Shown: positions 63,316-64,000 of the stretch, in pieces | Layout of the letters: each line of letters begins with the position of its first letter | How positions within the stretch are numbered: position 1 is the stretch's first letter | Source of the DNA: Calliopsis andreniformis | Lineage: Eukaryota > Arthropoda > Insecta > Hymenoptera > Andrenidae | Reading direction: 5' to 3' | DNA: 64,000 nucleotides | Assembly: GCF_051401765.1 (NCBI RefSeq) | Contig: NW_027480544.1 | Location: 1 to 64,000 of the forward strand | The notes under the pieces: model-generated | What the model saw: the letters and a program-made list of their open reading frames with translations, nothing else | The model's database searches: none | Told to the model about the DNA's origin: nothing | Translations under genes and position numbers: made by a program

Positions 63316-64000
63316 GATTGAGGACTGATGACTGAGGATTGAGGATTGAGGATTGAGCATTAAGGATTGAAGACCCAGGACTGTGGATTGAGGATTGAAG
63401 ATTGAGGACTAAGGATTGAGGATTGGGGATTGAGGATCTAGGATTGGAGGTTGACTATTGAGGATTGAAGATTGAGGATTGAGGATTGAGGATTGAGGAT
63501 GGAGGATGAGGGCTGAGGGCTGAGGATTGAGGTTTAAGTATTGAATCCAGAGAATTCAGTATATTCTATTGAGTATTGAGAATTGAGGATTGATGGTTGA
63601 GTATTGAGGATTGAGGATTGAGGATTGAGGATTGACGATTGAGGATTGGGGATTGAGGCTTGAGGATTGACGATGAGGGCTGAGGGTTGGGGATTGAGGT
63701 TTGAGGTCTGAGGACTGAGGATTGAGGATTGAGAATTGAGGATTGAGGATTGAGGATTGAAGATTGAGGATGGAGGATAAGGGCTGAGGGTTGAGGATTG
63801 AGGTTTAAGTATTGAATACTGAGAACTCAGGATATTCTATTGAGTATTGAGAATTGAGGATTGATGGCTGAGTATTGAGGATTGAGGATTGAGGATTGAG
63901 GATTGAGGATTGAGGATTGAAGATTGAGTATTGAGGATTGAGGATTGAGGAATGAGGATTGAGTATTTAAGATTGAGGATTGATGATTGAGTATTACGGA
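63316..64000 (+). repeat. Copy of part of 2,141-bp unit 3
   Basis: From GACTGATGACTGAGG onward the sequence follows 53,840-54,524 at an offset of 9,476 bp. It includes the private words of unit 3 (GGTTTAAGTATTGAATCC and GAGTATTACGG), so its closest relative is unit 3 and not unit 1 or 2. Relative to the first block this is a clean jump of 7,357 bp (1,051 heptamers). The copy continues to the window end. Confidence 0.9.

Larger units (their letters stand above)
517..63557 (+). repeat. Type I landmark family: EcoRI-containing dyad element
   Basis: A conserved off-register element, AGAATTCAGGATATTCT, usually followed by ATTGAGTATTGAGAATTGAGG. AGAAT and ATTCT are inverted repeats around a 7-base middle. 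GAATTC starts at 517, 1527, 2589, 4727, 5522, 6375, 7310, 9355, 9830, 10144, 10965, 12801, 14325, 16495, 16766, 17158, 20390, 22163, 23134, 24874, 25145, 25726, 26236, 27171, 28254, 30027, 30998, 32745, 33016, 33597, 34107, 35042, 35434, 39022, 41143, 42574, 43278, 45065, 46321, 46670, 47478, 48030, 49396, 49794, 50735, 51537, 51935, 52876, 53678, 54076, 55017, 56664, 58785, 60216, 61947, 63154 and 63552. GAACTC variants stand at 48301, 50065, 51007, 52206, 53148, 54347 and 55288. Variants GATACTCT, GATGTTCT and GGTATTCT weaken the dyad. A function is not shown. Confidence 0.9.
1..64000 (+). repeat. Giant degenerate heptanucleotide satellite-like array (GAGGATT)n
   Basis: Every line of the window is built from 7-bp words of the form TTGAGGA, head to tail, always in the same orientation; no inverted segment was found. 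The TTGAG core is the best kept part. Most variants change the next two bases (GGATTGA to GTATTGA, GAATTGA, AGATTGA, GGGTTGA or GGTTTGA) or the first T of the core (GGACTGA). Occasional 6- or 8-bp words shift the register. The consensus contains no C on this strand, and by eye only a few per cent of bases are C, found mainly in words such as GACTGA, GACGAGG, ATTCAGG and GCTGAGG. The array enters and leaves the window without a boundary, so its true length is unknown. It could be satellite DNA of a eukaryote or a very large expansion of a bacterial heptanucleotide repeat; the sequence alone does not decide. Confidence 0.98.

Noticed and set aside
555..63360. Dozens of - strand open frames of 61-383 codons encoding ILNPQSS-type heptad repeats, taken as a family of repetitive proteins
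   Set aside because: All three frames over the same DNA give the same peptide; frames begin and end wherever a chance CAT or TCA/CTA/TTA occurs; there is no ribosome-binding site, signal peptide or non-repeat domain; the frames cross module borders. They follow from the repeat.
517..63557. Intrinsic terminators or promoters at the AGAATTCAGGATATTCT dyads
   Set aside because: The stem is only 5 bp, AT-rich and not followed by a T run. No -35/-10 pair with fitting spacing stands out against the background of TTGA words, which occur everywhere by virtue of the repeat.
1..64000. CRISPR array
   Set aside because: There are no unique spacers between conserved repeats of 24-40 bp. The conserved landmarks are hundreds of bases apart and the intervals are the same heptamer family. 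No cas gene is present.
1..64000. Telomeric repeat tract
   Set aside because: G-rich 7-bp units on one strand invite the idea, but GAGGATT is not TTTAGGG, TTAGGG or another common telomere unit known to me. The high degeneracy and the higher-order units are also unlike a terminal telomerase-made tract. An unusual or subtelomeric satellite remains possible.
1..64000. tRNA, rRNA or other structured RNA genes
   Set aside because: No cloverleaf, conserved rRNA segment or long stem could be seen. The near absence of C on one strand makes extended base-paired RNA unlikely.
1..64000. Resemblance of the heptapeptide to the RNA polymerase II C-terminal heptads
   Set aside because: Both have period 7 and contain S and P, but the order does not match YSPTSPS, there is no tyrosine in the consensus, and the period here comes from the DNA unit being 7 nt long.
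1..64000. Insertion sequences or transposons as the source of the dispersed modules
   Set aside because: No transposase-like frame, terminal inverted repeats or target-site duplications were seen, and all modules are in one orientation and made of the same heptamer.
1..64000. Long homopurine mirror repeats forming triplex H-DNA
   Set aside because: Each unit contains TT, so purine runs are only about 5 bases (GAGGA). The required long uninterrupted purine tracts are missing.

Overview
The whole 64-kb window is one tandem-repeat array. I see no unique sequence, no RNA gene and no convincing protein-coding gene. The unit is a degenerate 7-bp repeat, GAGGATT on the + strand (AATCCTC on the - strand), always in the same orientation. 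A TTGAG core is strongly kept, and the two bases after it vary most (GGATTGA, AGATTGA, GTATTGA, GAATTGA, GGGTTGA, GGTTTGA, GGACTGA). The + strand is rich in G and nearly lacks C, so strand asymmetry is extreme over the full length.

The order of variant heptamers acts as a fingerprint and shows that the array grew by nested segmental duplication. Left third (1 to about 19.5 kb): a mosaic of 1-2 kb modules, here called A (near 0.2, 2.3 and 16.9 kb), S (3.5 and 15.0 kb), T (5.3, 9.6 and 10.8 kb) and U (6.2 and 12.2 kb). Middle (19,497-35,231): two complete tandem copies of a unit of about 7.87 kb that itself contains A, S and U modules. Right part: a long block (38,553-46,487) that recurs at 56,195 to about 63,315; between them sit a mosaic and three near-identical 2,141-bp tandem units (48,955 to about 55,350). 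The last 0.7 kb of the window repeats part of the third 2,141-bp unit. Two off-register landmarks recur: an EcoRI-containing element (AGAATTCAGGATATTCT, with a short dyad) and a longer element around ATTGACAACTGATTG.

Open frames of up to 383 codons exist on the - strand only. They are a by-product of the repeat: 7 is not divisible by 3, so all three - frames read the same heptapeptide cycle (ILNPQSS), while every + frame meets TGA every 21 nt. The - frames are cut at random by TCA, CTA and TTA variants and lack any purine-rich ribosome-binding site. I treat them as non-coding.

The organism cannot be named from this window. Degenerate heptanucleotide repeats are established in bacteria (for example the STRR sequences of filamentous cyanobacteria), but those are normally short intergenic tracts; arrays of tens of kilobases with higher-order units are more typical of eukaryotic satellite DNA. 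The heptamer is not one of the common telomere repeats I know. There is no gene cooperation to describe. The interest lies in the array's size, its strand bias, its higher-order architecture and the two conserved landmarks. All offsets were counted by hand from shared variant words, so block edges are good to about 10-30 bp unless stated.
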